From positions 1-43,813 of the forward strand of contig JAFYDA010000034.1 in the NCBI GenBank assembly GCA_017545045.1: a stretch of DNA of 43,813 nucleotides. Direction: 5' to 3'. The translations under genes and the position numbers were made by a program. This DNA is from Prevotella sp. Lineage in GTDB: Bacteria; Bacteroidota; Bacteroidia; Bacteroidales; Bacteroidaceae. Of this stretch, positions 35,196 through 43,813 are shown one piece after another (position 1 is the stretch's first letter; every line of letters begins with the position of its first letter). Below the pieces are notes generated by a model. The model ran no database searches and was not told the origin of the DNA. It saw only the letters and a list, made by a program, of their open reading frames with translations.

Positions 35196-35858
35196 ATGAA
35201 TATTGATTTTGAAAAGTGCGGCGGATTGGTGCCCGCCATCATCCAGGACGCAAACACCCGTAACGTGCTTATGTTGGGCTACATGAACAAAGAGGCACTC
35301 GACAAAACACTGGCAACGAAAAAGGTAACATTTTGGAGCCGTTCTCGTAACTGTTTGTGGACAAAGGGGGAAACCAGTGGTAATTTCCTGAATCTGATCA
35401 GTCTGAAAGCAGACTGCGACAACGACACCCTATTGGTGAGAGCAATACCCGACGGCCCGACATGCCACAAGGGAACCGATACGTGCTGGGGTGAGGAAAA
35501 CCAGCCTCAAAATAATGATACCAATCCCTTGCTCTTTCTCACCGAACTGCAGGATTTTATTGACCGACGCCATGAAGAGATGCCAGAAGGCAGTTACACG
35601 ACATCGCTCTTCAAGGACGGTGTCAACCGCATAGCCCAGAAAGTGGGCGAAGAGGCCCTTGAGACAGTTATTGAGGCGACCAATGGCTCTTCACCAAAAA
35701 TCATCTACGAGGCATCCGACATGATCTACCATCTCATTGTGCTGCTCACCAGCAAGGGGCTACGCATTGAGGATGTTGCTGCAGAACTGGCTAAACGCCA
35801 CGATCCCAATTGGGACAAGAAACGCCGTGAAGCCAAAGCAAAAGGGGAAATGGAATAA
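35196..35858 (+). CDS. hisIE: Bifunctional phosphoribosyl-AMP cyclohydrolase / phosphoribosyl-ATP pyrophosphatase
   Basis: Carries out the second and third steps of histidine synthesis. The HisI domain (about 1-115) shows GGLVPAIIQD, MLGYMNKEAL, VTFWSRSRNCLWTKGETSG and the metal-binding DCDNDTLLV and CHKGTDTCW. The HisE domain (about 125-220) has SYTTSLFKDGVNRIAQKVGEEALE and DMIYHLIVLL. The start at 35196 (MNIDFEKCGG) matches homologues. An in-frame ATG at 35130 would add 22 residues of Glu-Val-Lys repeats and overlap hisF by 14 bases, the same overlap as hisA/hisF, so the longer form is possible. Confidence 0.94.
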   Translation: MNIDFEKCGGLVPAIIQDANTRNVLMLGYMNKEALDKTLATKKVTFWSRSRNCLWTKGETSGNFLNLISLKADCDNDTLLVRAIPDGPTCHKGTDTCWGEENQPQNNDTNPLLFLTELQDFIDRRHEEMPEGSYTTSLFKDGVNRIAQKVGEEALETVIEATNGSSPKIIYEASDMIYHLIVLLTSKGLRIEDVAAELAKRHDPNWDKKRREAKAKGEME

Positions 35859-35891
35859 GGAAACGACGAAGCGAAAAGGGAGGAAAGTGAT

Positions 35892-36605
35892 ATGCTGATT
35901 AATTATAAGAATGCAAACATCTACCACAAGGACGGCGACACGGTGCTGCGTGGTGTCAACTTCCACGTCGACGAGGGTGAGTTCATCTATCTCATTGGCC
36001 GCGTTGGCTCCGGAAAGAGTTCGCTGCTGAAAACCATCTACTGCGAAATGGACATCGACGAGGCCGATGAAGCACTTGTCTTGGGATTTGACCTGCTCTC
36101 ACTGCGTCGCAAACAGATTCCTGAACTTCGACGCAAGATGGGAATCATCTTCCAAGACCTGCAACTGCTGAGCGACCGCTCCGTCTATCACAATCTGCTC
36201 TTCGTTCTGAAAGCCACAGGATGGCGTGACAAGAACGACATCAACGGTCGGATTGACGAAGTATTGGAACAGGTAGGCATGACCGATAAAAAAGACCGTA
36301 TGCCTCACGAACTGTCGGGCGGCGAACAGCAGCACATCAACATTGCACGCGCCCTGCTCAACAGCCCCAAGCTCATCGTTGCTGATGAACCTACGGCCAG
36401 CCTTGATAACGAGACGGCAGAAAACATCATCAGACTGTTGCGTGAAATATCACTTCAAGGCACTGCCGTCATACTGACCACTCACAACCGTTCGTTGCTG
36501 AACAAGTATCCAGGAATTGTCTACCGTTGCAATGAACAGATGCTCGACGATGTAACCAACGACTACAACCACATGCAATTGTCTGAAGAAGAATTAGATG
36601 ATTAA
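35892..36605 (+). CDS. ftsE: FtsE-type ABC ATPase
   Basis: A 237-residue ATP-binding protein of the FtsEX division complex by similarity. Walker A GRVGSGKSS, Q-loop FQDLQLLSDRSVYHNL and Walker B LIVADEPT are present. The signature reads LSGGEQQHINIARAL, with His where Arg is common. The distal His loop is TTHN. The membrane partner ftsX is not adjacent. Another ABC ATPase role is possible, but FtsE beside lysC is the best fit. It starts 33 bases after hisIE and ends 21 before lysC. Confidence 0.85.
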   Translation: MLINYKNANIYHKDGDTVLRGVNFHVDEGEFIYLIGRVGSGKSSLLKTIYCEMDIDEADEALVLGFDLLSLRRKQIPELRRKMGIIFQDLQLLSDRSVYHNLLFVLKATGWRDKNDINGRIDEVLEQVGMTDKKDRMPHELSGGEQQHINIARALLNSPKLIVADEPTASLDNETAENIIRLLREISLQGTAVILTTHNRSLLNKYPGIVYRCNEQMLDDVTNDYNHMQLSEEELDD

Positions 36606-36626
36606 AGAAACTAAGAAATAAAGACT

Positions 36627-37943
36627 ATGAAAGTAATGAAATTTGGCGGTACCTCCGTGGGAACACCGCAAAGAATGAAAGAAGTGACGCAGCTCGTCAC
36701 CAAGTCGGGCCAGCCCGTGTTTGTCGTACTATCAGCCATGTCTGGAACCACAAACTCATTGGTTGAAATCTCAGACTATCTTTATAAGAAAAATGCCGAT
36801 GGTGCCAACGAAGTCATCAACCGCCTCGAAGCCAAGTACATAAAACACCTCGATGATCTCTATACTAACACCGACATCAAGAATGCCACACGCGACTTCC
36901 TGAAAGACGAGTTCAACTACTTGCGTTCATTCACCAAAGAGATTTTCACATCATTCGAAGAGAAGGCCATCGTTGCTCAGGGTGAAATGATGTCTACAAA
37001 CATGGTGGTCAATTACATGAAAGAACAAGGCATCAAGGCCGTACTGCTCAACGCCCTCGATTTCATGCGTACCGACAAGAACGCTGAACCCGATCCTGTC
37101 TATATCAAAGAGAAACTCACCGCCATTATGCAGGAGAACGAAGGTCAGCAGGTCTATATCACCCAAGGGTTCATCTGCCGCAATGCCTATGGAGAGGTCG
37201 ATAACTTGCAGCGTGGCGGTTCAGACTACACCGCCTCACTCATAGGTGCCGCACTGAACGCTGAGGAAATACAGATTTGGACCGATATCGACGGCATGCA
37301 CAACAACGACCCGCGTGTGGTCGACAAGACACAGCCCGTTCACCAGCTACAGTTCGAAGAGGCTGCCGAACTGGCCTATTTCGGAGCAAAGATTCTACAC
37401 CCCACGTGTGTGCAGCCTGCTAAGTACGCAGGTATTCCCGTGCGTTTGCTCAACACGATGGATCCTAATGCAGAGGGAACTACTATTTCAAATCAAACGG
37501 AATACGGAAAAATCAAGGCCGTTGCCGCCAAAGACAACATCATTGCCATCAAGATAAAATCTTCGCGCATGCTTCTGGCCACAGGTTTCCTCCGAAAGGT
37601 ATTCGAAATCTTCGAGTCCTACCAGACCCCTATCGACATGGTGTGTACATCAGAAGTAGGTGTTTCCATGTCTATCGACAACTCAGCTCACCTTGGTGAA
37701 ATCGTCGACGAACTGAAGAAATACGGCACCGTCACTGTAGACACCGGCATGTGCATCATCTGCGTTGTCGGCGACCTGGACTGGTCAAACATCGGATTCG
37801 AAACCCGCGTCATGGACGCCCTGAAGAACATTCCCGTAAGAATGATTTCCTACGGCGGCTCCAACTACAACATCTCTTTCCTTATCAAGGAGGAAGACAA
37901 GCGACGTGCACTACAATCGCTTAGCGACAACCTGTTTAATTGA
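36627..37943 (+). CDS. lysC: Monofunctional aspartokinase
   Basis: Phosphorylates aspartate at the head of the aspartate family, here most likely for lysine. The 438-residue protein has KFGGTSVG at residues 5-12, the AQGEMMST region, RGGSDYTASLIGAAL, WTDIDGMHNNDPRVV and two ACT domains (about 300-438; SSRMLLATGFLRKVFE, EVGVSMSIDN). The window's second aspartokinase, thrA, is fused to homoserine dehydrogenase. LysC precedes lysA by 12 bases, supporting a lysine-branch role and lysine feedback (inference). Confidence 0.96.
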   Translation: MKVMKFGGTSVGTPQRMKEVTQLVTKSGQPVFVVLSAMSGTTNSLVEISDYLYKKNADGANEVINRLEAKYIKHLDDLYTNTDIKNATRDFLKDEFNYLRSFTKEIFTSFEEKAIVAQGEMMSTNMVVNYMKEQGIKAVLLNALDFMRTDKNAEPDPVYIKEKLTAIMQENEGQQVYITQGFICRNAYGEVDNLQRGGSDYTASLIGAALNAEEIQIWTDIDGMHNNDPRVVDKTQPVHQLQFEEAAELAYFGAKILHPTCVQPAKYAGIPVRLLNTMDPNAEGTTISNQTEYGKIKAVAAKDNIIAIKIKSSRMLLATGFLRKVFEIFESYQTPIDMVCTSEVGVSMSIDNSAHLGEIVDELKKYGTVTVDTGMCIICVVGDLDWSNIGFETRVMDALKNIPVRMISYGGSNYNISFLIKEEDKRRALQSLSDNLFN

Positions 37944-37955
37944 TTTGAAACTCAT

Positions 37956-39113
37956 ATGAAAGGTACTTTCCCCGTAGAACGGTTCCAGGACATAAGGACA
38001 CCGTTCTACTACTACGACACAGAACTACTGAGACAAACCCTGCGAACTATCAACGCTGAGATTGGATGTCATGAAGGCTGGCATGTGCATTATGCTGTCA
38101 AAGCCAACGCGAACCTCAAATTGCTACGCATCATCCGCGAGGCCGGCTTAGGAGCTGACTGCGTCAGTGGTGGCGAGATTGAAGTGTGCATGAAGGCAGG
38201 GTTTCCCGGTTCAAAAATTGTCTACGCCGGTGTAGGCAAGAGCGACTGGGAAATAAATATGGGACTCGATAACAACATTTTCTGCTTCAACGTCGAAAGC
38301 ATACCCGAACTGGAGGTCATCAACCAATTGGCAGCAGCCAAAGGAATGGTGGCACGTGTGGCCTTCAGACTGAATCCCAACGTTGGCGCCCATACCCACG
38401 CCAATATTACAACCGGTCTGGCAGAAAACAAGTTTGGTATCGCCATGCGCGATATGATACCCGTCATTGAGCACGCCAGCCGCCTGAACAATGTCCAAGT
38501 TGTAGGACTCCATTTCCACATCGGCAGCCAGATACTTGACATGGGTGACTTCCAAGCCCTCTGCAATCGCATCAACGAACTGCAAGACGAATTAGAACGT
38601 CACCACATCACAGTAGAGCACGTTAATGTTGGTGGCGGACTCGGGATTGACTACGAACATCCTAATCGCTTGCCAATGGCAGACTTTAAGGCCTACTTCG
38701 ACACATACGCCAAGAAACTGAAACTGCGACCTGGACAAACCCTACACTTCGAGTTAGGACGTGCTGTCGTGGCTCCCTGCGGCAGTCTTATTACGCGTAC
38801 CTTATATATTAAAGAAGGAGCTACAAAGAAATTCGCCATCGTCGACGCCGGTTTTACTGATTTGATTCGTCCAGCTCTCTATCAGGCCTATCACAAAATA
38901 GAGAATATAAGTAGCGAAGCCCCTTGTGCCACCTACGACGTAGTAGGTCCCATCTGCGAGTCCACCGACGTATTCGCCAAACAAATCGATCTCAATGCCA
39001 CCCGCCGCGGTGACTTCCTCGCCATCCGATCTGCAGGCGCCTACGGCGAAATCATGGCTTCACAATACAACTGCCGACAATTGCCCAAAGGCTATACCAG
39101 CGATGAATTATAA
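37956..39113 (+). CDS. lysA: Diaminopimelate decarboxylase
   Basis: PLP enzyme that makes L-lysine from meso-diaminopimelate. The 385-residue fold-III barrel has the PLP Lys in HYAVKANAN, ADCVSGGEIEVCMKAG, VGLHFHIGSQ, NVGGGLGIDY, ELGRAVVAPCG and the C-terminal GPICESTDVFAKQ. The length is slightly short of many LysA but complete. It ends the purU-lysA rightward run; the TamB-like gene converges 13 bases away. Confidence 0.96.
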   Translation: MKGTFPVERFQDIRTPFYYYDTELLRQTLRTINAEIGCHEGWHVHYAVKANANLKLLRIIREAGLGADCVSGGEIEVCMKAGFPGSKIVYAGVGKSDWEINMGLDNNIFCFNVESIPELEVINQLAAAKGMVARVAFRLNPNVGAHTHANITTGLAENKFGIAMRDMIPVIEHASRLNNVQVVGLHFHIGSQILDMGDFQALCNRINELQDELERHHITVEHVNVGGGLGIDYEHPNRLPMADFKAYFDTYAKKLKLRPGQTLHFELGRAVVAPCGSLITRTLYIKEGATKKFAIVDAGFTDLIRPALYQAYHKIENISSEAPCATYDVVGPICESTDVFAKQIDLNATRRGDFLAIRSAGAYGEIMASQYNCRQLPKGYTSDEL

Positions 39114-39126
39114 ATAAAATTACACT

Positions 39127-42100
39127 TTATGGCTTTTTAAAGAGATCACGAAGACCGTTGAAATCTCTCTTCATGATGATGCCTACGCCTTGGGTATTTA
39201 GGCTGGAGCGGGTAAAATAGCGGTCATTGGTCTGGTTGTAGACTTTCAAGGCAAGATTACCGTTTGGCAGAAGCAAGTAACGGATGTCGAAGTCACCAAT
39301 GAACGATGGCTTCGCTTTAGTGGCATTATCCCGATAGCCGAACTGACCGTTGATGAGCAGGCGATTATTAAGCATGCGTCCAGCCACCATCCCCTCGTAT
39401 TCAGCATTGTTCCATCCCTCAGTACCTGTGGAGATATTGGCACCGAAATTCCAATCATCGTTCTTTACAAACTGATTGATGACAGAGTTAATCTGCGTGG
39501 AGAGTGTACCAGAAAGAAAAGACTGCATGGCCAATGATGTCTGACGTTGCTGTTGGTTTGCATTATTCTGTCCCTGATTGTAGAAACGGCCAATGCCGAG
39601 TAGGAAAAGCACTTGCTGGTTCATTTCCTGTTGCGATGACAACAAAGAACGAACCATCTGTTTTTCATCGGTATTGACATTGGGCATATCGAGGTCAAAG
39701 GTCACCTGAGGAGCAGACGGCTGACCTCCGATATTCATCAGACAGTTCACCCGGACTGAGTTTGACGAGAACGAGTTGCCAATATTCAAGTCACTGAGCG
39801 ATACATTATTGACTGTATAGAGTGCCTGCAGATTGAGAGCTGCTGAATAGGGGTCTCCACTAAACACGATGGTGCCATTAGGCTGGAACTGGAAATTCTT
39901 TTTGATGATATTCTGAATCGTCAAATCATAAATCCCATGATCAACAGTATATGTACCAAACATTTGGAAAGTTCCTTTATTATAGTATGATGCTTGGATT
40001 GTCCCTGAGCCGTTTAACGTAATATAGTCACCTGTCTTAGCGTCCATAAGTAATCGCATAGTCCCATCAGGCGTTGCGTTGACAAGAAAATTCATGTAAA
40101 TATTGGTTCCACCAGAACTGGGGGATACAGCCTCACTCCCTACCCCATTTACTACCACACTGTCAGTTTTGCCGGGAGATTTCCAGGAAATAAACTCTTG
40201 TCGACTGATAGCATCGGGATTGGCTGCATTATAGACGAAAACCGTATTCTTCAACGGAGTCACATTGCAATTGATATTCACGTCATTGCCTTTCATGTGA
40301 ATGTCAACGTCACCAGATGCATAGACTGTGCCATAGAACGACTGATCGCCAAAGTCATGGAAGTCGTAACCCAAGAAGTTGTCGGTATTGACATACAAAT
40401 CGAGACTGAGGTTTGTAAGATCCTGATGGTGTATGCCTCCTGAGAGATACGCCTTATTACCCATTTTGTCGAAAATAAGCAGGCTATCCAAATAGATTTC
40501 GTTGTACGCCAAGGTGATACTGTCGTTCTTTAGTGTATAGGTTGTATTGAGAGGAGTGATGGTCGCTTCACCATCCACTTTCAATCCACCCGTCAGATTA
40601 ATGGCCGACAGCGGCCCCGCCAGTCGTAAATCTCCTTCAGCGTGGCCTGTGATACTTGACACGAACGACTTGGTAAACGAGTGCATAAAGTCAAGATAGG
40701 TACCACGGGCAGAAATGCCAAGGTCAATGTAATCCTTATCTGGTGACACATAGCCATTGATATATGTTGTGGCTTCTGGTCCATCATTGGCCGTGGCTTT
40801 GATGTCTATTTGTTTTGCATGTTTGTTCCAGTCTACCTGTGCATGCAATGTACCCATACGCCCATCCTCAAATTTGAAATCTTCGACAGTCAGCCATGCC
40901 GATGCGTTCGGATCCTCAAAGACCTCAGTCAGAAGGGCTCGCCCTGAGCATTGGCCCGAAAAGGCGACAGCATCAAAGCTGACAAGATCAAGAATATAGG
41001 CGATCTCCACTCCTTGCAAATCTATCATGACGGAGTCGGTTTTATTTGAAGAGGCCTTTCCATCTATCTTGATGTATTGCCCTTCGTTATGCACTGCAAA
41101 GTGGTCTAATAACAGCCGATCGGTGGAATAAACAATATCCGAAGGCTCTATTAACCACTCTGAATTGTCAATTTTTATCGTGGAGGGCATCACCCTGACA
41201 TGAGCTTCTGGTTTACCGTCAATATTCTTGTAAAGTTGTCCTTTAACGTTAAACTGCCCGCTAACGGGTTTATTGGGACTATGATTGTTCCATGCCAACG
41301 ACATCATCAAGTTGTTTGCAGCAGCATTACCATCTATGTTCAATTCAAATGGAAGACCACTAGCCAGAAGACGGCTGAGAGCTACGTCAATGAACATTGT
41401 GTCTCCTGGAGACGTGATACCAACACGGGCATTCTGGAAACGGTCACCATTGTAGCTAAATGACGGAGCGTTTAAGTCAAGCATCAGTTGACGAGTATTG
41501 TCATTGATACTGGTTGTGAGTTCCAACGGCTGATGAATATCGAAATCAACGCCGAAGAGCTTACTCAGCCAGTCGGTCTTGGCCATCTTCATGTGAAGCC
41601 CAAAGTTGTTGCCACTTACATCCTTCACAGGCGGTAATCCAGGCAAAGTAGGCAACTTGGAACTCACGGCGTTGGATACACTCTGCACAATCGTTGCATA
41701 GTCGAAATCGCCTGTAAGTGTAGCGTGAGCAAAATCGCTATTAAGAATGATGAAATGGGTATCATCATTAAACCCTGTCTTGACAGTCAAATAATTGAGT
41801 TGATAGTCCTTTTCTGGCAGTCGGAGATCATGTATGCTCACGGTTCCTATGGCTTCGTTCAAAGTGGGCACCTTGACATCGGCTTCCAAGCGGGCGCTGA
41901 CGCGTGGGTCAGCCACTCGCATCCAACCTTTCAAAAGGTCATCGCCATAGTTTGTGTCAAAACTGATATTTGAATAAGAATAGCCGTCATAATCAAACTG
42001 ACCGACAAGTCCCTTAACGGCATAATGCTGCTTCAACTTGCCGCTGAACGACACGTTGGCAGCAACCATTCCTAATTTATTATTATCCAATAGCTTACCT

Positions 42101-43347
42101 ATATTCACACCATCGGTCTGCATAGAGCCTTCAAACTGCTGATCGTTCTTCAGTGCTCCCTGTACTGTCAATTTACCAATATCTGTTGTGAGGTCAGCCA
42201 ACGTCCTCATTGTACCATCTGCATCGCCCGTAAAGTATCCCTTCAATTGAATATCTCCTATACGTGAAACCTCGTCGGGTAACGCAATAAAATTATTAGA
42301 GAAAAAATCCAACACTCCACTGCCCACCCTAAATTCTCTGACATCCAAGTTCCATGTATCCTTTAAGTTGGCAATATGCCGATATTCCCCTGAAGCGCGC
42401 AATGCCAACTCAGCATTGTCTGCTGATACCTGTAAAATCGGAACAAAGAGCGTATGGTCATGATATTCAAAAGCGGAAGATAAATCAATCCTGTGTCGAT
42501 ATGATTTCAGTTCAGGCACAAGAAAGGCAAACTCAGATGGCTGGACGTGTGATTCGGAAATAACACCCGACAATTGGATGGTCTCATCAAGACGCTGGGG
42601 GGCGTAGGCAGTTATCAGAGAGTCAATACGGATATCAGACGACACCGTCTGTAACTTGAAATTACGCAGAGCAGCCTCGTGGCTACCTGCTGTCAGATGA
42701 AATGCCAATCGACGGACATTAACACCAGACTGCTCGACACAAGAAATACGTTTCACATTGACGCTGAGACTATCGTCCTGCAAAGTTTTAAGAATGATAT
42801 GGGCACTAATACCATTGAAGTTCAAATGTTTAAGATTCAACCGATTAGGCGTAGGTGACACATCCCATTGATCATAACTCACAGTACTATGGCGCATAAT
42901 AAACGAATTGATGCGCAGATTGATGGGCGTATGACTAGTTGTGTCACTTGAGGCTAATGAATCCAAGACAAACTGGAAATTAGCTGGTGTGTGCTCCGAC
43001 TGCTTGTACAAGCGAAATTGGGCACCAAATATCTGTGCCGATGAAATGACTATACGACCGATGGCCAATGGTGTTATTTCAATTTTTGTAGTCAGACGAG
43101 CTGCTTTCACCATCTGCTTGTGGCACTGATCGTAAATAACGACATCATCAAGTATAATGCGGTTCAGAAATCCCAAGTCAACACGGCCTATTTGCACTTC
43201 AGTACATAATTGGTCGCCAAGATACTTGGCAACTTGTTGGCCTAACTGTTGCTGCATCCAAGAAGTGTGAACAACTATCATAACAATAGTATAAAGTGCC
43301 AACAGAGTCCATAATGTCCAGTTGATAATATGCTTGAGAAGCTTCAC
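39127..43347 (-). CDS. TamB-like translocation/assembly module protein (DUF490)
   Basis: A very large envelope protein (1406 residues). A membrane anchor (about residues 8-28; WTLWTLLALYTIVMIVVHTSW) is followed by more than 1000 residues of repetitive beta-rich sequence of AsmA/TamB character. The conserved C-terminal DUF490 region (about 1050-1400) includes GTYTVDHGIYDLTIQN, FQPNGTIVFSGDPYSAALNLQALYTV and VGIIMKRDF. Family members span the periplasm and aid outer-membrane protein insertion (TamA/TamB) or lipid transport. No tamA homologue is adjacent. It has its own promoter box at 43399-43406. Confidence 0.93.
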   Translation of the reverse strand: MKLLKHIINWTLWTLLALYTIVMIVVHTSWMQQQLGQQVAKYLGDQLCTEVQIGRVDLGFLNRIILDDVVIYDQCHKQMVKAARLTTKIEITPLAIGRIVISSAQIFGAQFRLYKQSEHTPANFQFVLDSLASSDTTSHTPINLRINSFIMRHSTVSYDQWDVSPTPNRLNLKHLNFNGISAHIILKTLQDDSLSVNVKRISCVEQSGVNVRRLAFHLTAGSHEAALRNFKLQTVSSDIRIDSLITAYAPQRLDETIQLSGVISESHVQPSEFAFLVPELKSYRHRIDLSSAFEYHDHTLFVPILQVSADNAELALRASGEYRHIANLKDTWNLDVREFRVGSGVLDFFSNNFIALPDEVSRIGDIQLKGYFTGDADGTMRTLADLTTDIGKLTVQGALKNDQQFEGSMQTDGVNIGKLLDNNKLGMVAANVSFSGKLKQHYAVKGLVGQFDYDGYSYSNISFDTNYGDDLLKGWMRVADPRVSARLEADVKVPTLNEAIGTVSIHDLRLPEKDYQLNYLTVKTGFNDDTHFIILNSDFAHATLTGDFDYATIVQSVSNAVSSKLPTLPGLPPVKDVSGNNFGLHMKMAKTDWLSKLFGVDFDIHQPLELTTSINDNTRQLMLDLNAPSFSYNGDRFQNARVGITSPGDTMFIDVALSRLLASGLPFELNIDGNAAANNLMMSLAWNNHSPNKPVSGQFNVKGQLYKNIDGKPEAHVRVMPSTIKIDNSEWLIEPSDIVYSTDRLLLDHFAVHNEGQYIKIDGKASSNKTDSVMIDLQGVEIAYILDLVSFDAVAFSGQCSGRALLTEVFEDPNASAWLTVEDFKFEDGRMGTLHAQVDWNKHAKQIDIKATANDGPEATTYINGYVSPDKDYIDLGISARGTYLDFMHSFTKSFVSSITGHAEGDLRLAGPLSAINLTGGLKVDGEATITPLNTTYTLKNDSITLAYNEIYLDSLLIFDKMGNKAYLSGGIHHQDLTNLSLDLYVNTDNFLGYDFHDFGDQSFYGTVYASGDVDIHMKGNDVNINCNVTPLKNTVFVYNAANPDAISRQEFISWKSPGKTDSVVVNGVGSEAVSPSSGGTNIYMNFLVNATPDGTMRLLMDAKTGDYITLNGSGTIQASYYNKGTFQMFGTYTVDHGIYDLTIQNIIKKNFQFQPNGTIVFSGDPYSAALNLQALYTVNNVSLSDLNIGNSFSSNSVRVNCLMNIGGQPSAPQVTFDLDMPNVNTDEKQMVRSLLSSQQEMNQQVLFLLGIGRFYNQGQNNANQQQRQTSLAMQSFLSGTLSTQINSVINQFVKNDDWNFGANISTGTEGWNNAEYEGMVAGRMLNNRLLINGQFGYRDNATKAKPSFIGDFDIRYLLLPNGNLALKVYNQTNDRYFTRSSLNTQGVGIIMKRDFNGLRDLFKKP

Positions 43348-43398
43348 TTGTTGTCAGTCGGAGATAGCAAATTATGCTGATTCAAATTATTTATTTTG

Positions 43399-43406
43399 CA
43401 AAATTA
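43399..43406 (-). promoter_or_regulatory. Putative -7 box of the TamB-like gene
   Basis: TAATTTTG on the minus strand, 52 bases before the ATG at 43347. Confidence 0.5.
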
Positions 43407-43470
43407 ATATAAAATCTTTTGAAAGCAGAACTTTTCACCTATAAAATCATGCTTTTTCCATAAAAATTAT

Positions 43471-43478
43471 TAATTTTG
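43471..43478 (+). promoter_or_regulatory. Putative -7 box of nqrA
   Basis: TAATTTTG, 40 bases before the nqrA ATG, in an A/T-rich region shared with the divergent TamB-like gene. Confidence 0.55.
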
Positions 43479-43517
43479 CCATCGCTTAACGCAAGTATTC
43501 AATAATTTCTGATATAA

Positions 43518-43813
43518 ATGGCAAATGTGATTAAGTTACGCAAAGGCTTAGACATTACCCTTGAGGGCAAGGCCGAGGAGAAGAAAATCCAGCTTAAATC
43601 GAACGGCAAGTTTGCGCTTGTACCCGACGATTTCGAGGGAGTAACTCCAAAGGTTGTTGTCAAGGAGGGCGATAAGGTCAAGGCCGGGGATGCTCTGTTC
43701 GTTAACAAGCAGTATCCTGAGGTTAAGTTTGCCTCGCCAGTTAGCGGAACAGTCCGCGAGGTGGTTCGTGGTGAACGTAGAAAAGTGCTCTGCGTGAGAG
43801 TGGATGCCGACGA
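43518..43813 (+). CDS. nqrA: Na+-translocating NADH:quinone reductase subunit A, 3' end cut by window
   Basis: The first 98 residues of NqrA, the peripheral quinone-interacting subunit of the Na+-pumping respiratory complex. The start MANVIKLRKGLDITLEG is the typical N terminus, and PDDFEGVTPKVVVKEGDKVKAGDALF with FASPVSGTVREVVRGERRKVL is the biotin-carrier-like lipoyl fold of this subunit. The remaining nqr genes are expected just downstream. Menaquinone from menC/menE elsewhere in the window is a probable electron acceptor (inference). Confidence 0.93.
   Translation, partial: MANVIKLRKGLDITLEGKAEEKKIQLKSNGKFALVPDDFEGVTPKVVVKEGDKVKAGDALFVNKQYPEVKFASPVSGTVREVVRGERRKVLCVRVDAD

Overview
The window looks like chromosome of a Bacteroidota bacterium, most likely Prevotella or a close relative. 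Support: (1) promoter -7 boxes of the Bacteroidota form TAnnTTTG recur in front of transcription units (for example at 8178-8185, 18416-18423 and 32156-32163), while Shine-Dalgarno sequences are essentially absent. (2) The gene set is typical of the group: an archaeal-type phosphoglycerate mutase homologue behind a fused aspartokinase/homoserine dehydrogenase, tandem deoxynucleoside kinases, a BlaR1-like protein with lipocalin-like C-terminal domains, a DUF4827 lipoprotein, a TamB-like protein and nqrA. (3) Coding density is high, with long runs of overlapping genes. No rRNA, tRNA, transposase, prophage or CRISPR array was seen.

Layout. 1-3798 (+): the 3' part of thrA, then the apgM-type proposed homoserine kinase. 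3773-8083 (-): a four-gene unit read from right to left, made of a sugar kinase/GalU-type uridylyltransferase fusion, two deoxynucleoside kinases and a UDP-GlcNAc 2-epimerase-like protein with an altered active site. 8272-8871 (+): an ECF sigma factor. 8880-16006 (-): DMP19-family protein, smpB, metH, exported GHL10 glycosidase, fmt, a 47-residue protein and rpe. 16247-18387 (-): a BlaI/BlaR1-type regulator pair with two dyads around its promoter. 18652-20636 (-): menC-menE. 20744-27790 (+): two peptidases, a histidine acid phosphatase, nrnA, a DUF4827 lipoprotein and glmM. 27821-30940 (-): fur-purA-hisS. 31158-32075 (-): an EamA transporter. 32198-39113 (+): purU-hisH-hisA-hisF-hisIE-ftsE-lysC-lysA. 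39127-43347 (-): a TamB-like envelope protein. 43518-end (+): the start of nqrA.

How the genes work together. Two aspartokinases serve the aspartate family: ThrA leads to threonine, and LysC with LysA leads to lysine. MetH makes methionine, and Fmt and PurU are further one-carbon enzymes. HisH/A/F/IE make up the second half of histidine synthesis. MenC/MenE make menaquinone, which could receive electrons from the Na+-pumping NADH dehydrogenase begun by nqrA. SmpB, HisS, Fmt and the sigma factor belong to gene expression. GlmM, TamB and the GHL10 protein belong to the envelope.

The most unusual items are the 3773-8083 operon, a palindromic element that supplies an in-frame linker inside metH, a composite repeat (a 21-bp array plus small hairpins) present in two separate intergenic regions in opposite orientation, and short tandem repeats at gene junctions (9 bp at hisF/hisIE and pepP/pepC) and inside menC (7 bp).
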